From: Desulfobacteraceae bacterium
GTDB lineage: Bacteria; Desulfobacterota; Syntrophobacteria; BM002
Direction of reading: 5' to 3'
Assembly (NCBI GenBank): GCA_002899795.1
Contig: PPDG01000183.1
Coordinates: 1 to 6,223 of the forward strand
Length of the DNA stretch: 6,223 nucleotides
How positions within the stretch are numbered: the stretch's first letter is position 1; each line of letters starts with the position of its first letter. Positions 4,211 to 6,223 of the stretch are shown here, piece by piece. Under the pieces are notes generated by a model. That model had not been told where the DNA came from and ran no database searches. It was given only the letters and a program-made list of their open reading frames with translations. Made by a program: the position numbers and the translations under genes.

Positions 4211-6223
4211 TCAGTTGGGAACCTGTACCGGTTCTCGTAACAAGCGTTGGATTGCCTCAGTGGCACTAGCTGCAAGGTGTGGGTGTGACTGGGTAAGCCC
4301 TTCCAGCTGACGGAGGCTATCTGCGGTGCGATAAATGAGCATGGCCAGATCACCTTCGTCAAGACCGGAAATATCCATTAATTCCTCCCATTTAGCTCCT
4401 GCAATCCAGAAGTAAATGGCGGCCGCTGGCCAGAAGGATAAAGGGTTTGCCGCAAAGCCGCTCTGCCGCAGGCGTCGGCGCAATGGATGCAAGGCCGAAA
4501 CCATCTTGGCAAACGCTTGGCCCAGCTTCGGGTTTTTCAGGCTCAGCTGCTCTAAGGATTCGCTCTGACTTTCCCGATCAGTGACAAAAGGGGCCATTAG
4601 GCCGGCCAGCATTCTTGGATCATTATGAGGGAAAACATCGAGGCGGATAGACTCGGCTACCAGTAAGGGTTGATCGAGCCGGAGCTGTGATGCCCAGATC
4701 CCGTCAGCGCTCGGTCGGCCTGCCTCGTCCACGTAGCCCTCTTCTTGCAGAAAGTGAAAGTGGCGATTGAACTCGTGCCAAAGCCGATTGGTGACGTCAT
4801 CAACGCGTTGGCGAAGACTGAGGACTTTATTTATTTTTTCTCTGAACTTACTCTGTTTTTTTGGTTCACATTTGCTCAAATGGGGACATTGCCCGCATGG
4901 GAGTACAGAAATTGCTGCCGTGGCCTCTTGTACTCGTGATTTCAGAGTCTCCCAGACTTCTTGCTCTGGGTAGGGCAGGGGCTCTTTCATTTCAAGCTGT
5001 GGATAGGTGTCGAGCGGGATGCTGAGGACAGACTCTAGCCACTGCTCCGGAGTGTCCAGGGCAGCAAGGTCAAAGCAAACGTCCAACACAGAGGCGACTT
5101 TTGCAAAACGCAGCCAGCGCTTACGCAAACGACCACGGCGCAATCGATGCTGTGGCCATACCCGAATGGCAGTAGCGCCCTCTGTTCCGCTTCGACTCTC
5201 CCGGGTCAATACCACGAAAAGCTCTCTTTTCTTGCTACGAAATAGCCTTCCAGGAGTAAGGTAGGCCTGTTTGCAGAGAGCGTCCCAACTCCGGCGCTGC
5301 TCCAGTTGCGCCTGCTTGAGCTGCTGCTCCAGCTGGCGCTTTCTAGACAGAGTGTGCAAAACTGTATTCAAATCACCACATCCAGCTGCCTCCAGCTCAG
5401 TGGCCACATCTTCTTCGAGTCCCCGTAGATCCTCAACCAGTTCTCGATATTTTTCCAGATTCTGAAAGGTTGCAAAGGAGCGAGCAAGTAGATCCCGCAC
5501 TTCTTCAGATCTATGGGAAAGCAGTAAATTGAGGACCATAGAGAAGGTTATCTGTATTTGGCTATCCACGCTCTCAGGCGTAGAGTGCAGGAGGTCGAAG
5601 ATGAGTCGTGGGTCCTGATATGGTCCGGGAAGAACAATAACGAAGCCCACTTTGTCCATGCCGCGACGACCGGCCCTACCAGTCATCTGGAGTAAATCAG
5701 TGGCACCAAGCGGAACGAACTCGCGTCCGTTGAAGCGATCACTCTGGGAAAGTACCACACTGCGGGCTGGAAAATTGACACCGGCAGCCACTGTTGAGGT
5801 AGAGAAAATGGCCTCGAGCTCTCCTTCTTTCATCAGAGTCTCCACCAGCACCTTCCACTGGGGCAATTGGCCGCCGTGGTGGGCGGCCACCCGCCCGTTG
5901 CGGAGAGAAGAAAGCTGCCGATGGTTTCTAAGGTATGGATGATTTTCTAGAAGTTGTCGGAATCGTTCATTAAAACGACGGTGTTCTTCGTCGCTCTCAT
6001 CGGGACTCAGCCGGGGAAGCGCTGCAAGCAAGGCCAGGTTACAGTCCGCCCTTGATTTAAGAAAAAAGACGGCAGGCAACAGATTGAGGTGACGAAGTGC
6101 GGCGATTATCTGGGAAAAATTGGCAACCCCCCGTCTCGGAGTCAGACCGGCTCGAGGACTGCTTCGAAGGAAATGGCGAACTTTACCGGCCATTTCTCGC
6201 CGTTGCCCAAAGGGAGTCACTCC
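4211..6223 (-). CDS. Ski2-family RNA helicase (HelY/Mtr4-like), 5' end missing
   Basis: The reading frame is open to the right edge, so the N-terminal ATPase half (Walker A, DEVH box) lies outside the window and the first ATG inside need not be the start. Counting from residue 1 at 6220, the second RecA-like domain shows AVFFLKSR (50-57, motif IV), AAHHGGQLP (112-120), FSTSTVAAGVNFPA (139-152, motif V) and QMTGRAGRRG (178-187, motif VI). Then come a winged-helix/ratchet part, a charged coiled-coil stretch (about 255-311), an insert with a CxxCxxxxxC cluster (442, 445, 451), and a DSHCT-type C-terminal helical domain (EEGYVDEAGR at 493-502 to about 665). Family members unwind RNA and are usually linked to RNA decay or processing. 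The stop is TGA at 4211-4213. The gene is convergent with the RHH-PilZ operon. Confidence 0.88.
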   Translation of the reverse strand, partial: GVTPFGQRREMAGKVRHFLRSSPRAGLTPRRGVANFSQIIAALRHLNLLPAVFFLKSRADCNLALLAALPRLSPDESDEEHRRFNERFRQLLENHPYLRNHRQLSSLRNGRVAAHHGGQLPQWKVLVETLMKEGELEAIFSTSTVAAGVNFPARSVVLSQSDRFNGREFVPLGATDLLQMTGRAGRRGMDKVGFVIVLPGPYQDPRLIFDLLHSTPESVDSQIQITFSMVLNLLLSHRSEEVRDLLARSFATFQNLEKYRELVEDLRGLEEDVATELEAAGCGDLNTVLHTLSRKRQLEQQLKQAQLEQRRSWDALCKQAYLTPGRLFRSKKRELFVVLTRESRSGTEGATAIRVWPQHRLRRGRLRKRWLRFAKVASVLDVCFDLAALDTPEQWLESVLSIPLDTYPQLEMKEPLPYPEQEVWETLKSRVQEATAAISVLPCGQCPHLSKCEPKKQSKFREKINKVLSLRQRVDDVTNRLWHEFNRHFHFLQEEGYVDEAGRPSADGIWASQLRLDQPLLVAESIRLDVFPHNDPRMLAGLMAPFVTDRESQSESLEQLSLKNPKLGQAFAKMVSALHPLRRRLRQSGFAANPLSFWPAAAIYFWIAGAKWEELMDISGLDEGDLAMLIYRTADSLRQLEGLTQSHPHLAASATEAIQRLLREPVQVPN

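Overview
The window looks like a piece of chromosome from an uncultured, free-living Gram-negative-type bacterium. A sigma-54 type promoter, a PilZ protein, an L-2-hydroxyglutarate oxidase homologue and intergenic regions packed with degenerate short tandem repeats would fit a deltaproteobacterial (Desulfobacterota-like) genome. This placement is inference and weak: there is no rRNA, tRNA or marker gene, and base composition looks moderate.

Layout, left to right. 1-190: a pyrimidine-rich 7-bp repeat tract, then a good sigma-70 type promoter and a 10+10 bp palindrome with extra half-sites. 191-733 (+): a 180-aa protein with an N-terminal ribbon-helix-helix (RHH) domain, probably autoregulated. 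734-956: a convergent gap with a 7-bp array, a REP-like hairpin element carrying a nested 47-bp hairpin insert, and a second 7-bp array. 957-2153 (-): LhgO-type FAD oxidoreductase. 2154-2358: a 7-bp array that supplies the lhgO ribosome binding site, plus a 14-bp perfect palindrome. 2359-3069 (-): an unrecognised membrane/coiled-coil protein behind a textbook sigma-54 promoter (3117-3133). 3134-3470: a divergent gap built almost wholly of 7-bp and 9-bp tandem arrays. 3471-3656 and 3668-3991 (+): a two-gene operon of a small RHH protein and a PilZ (c-di-GMP receptor type) protein. 3992-4210: a convergent gap with 9-bp arrays and a second, inverted, uninterrupted copy of the REP-like element. 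4211-6223 (-): the C-terminal two thirds or so of a Ski2-family RNA helicase that runs off the right edge.

No defence island, CRISPR array, transposase or metabolic cluster is visible, and the genes do not form one pathway. The non-coding DNA is the unusual part. Nearly every gap is built from different 7-bp (less often 9-bp) units laid end to end. The order of modules is the same in two gaps. Both REP-like hairpins sit between convergent genes, and one copy has been entered exactly at its loop by another palindromic element. The best regulatory signals are the operator array before the first RHH gene and the sigma-54 promoter of the unknown membrane protein, which lies divergent to the RHH-PilZ operon.
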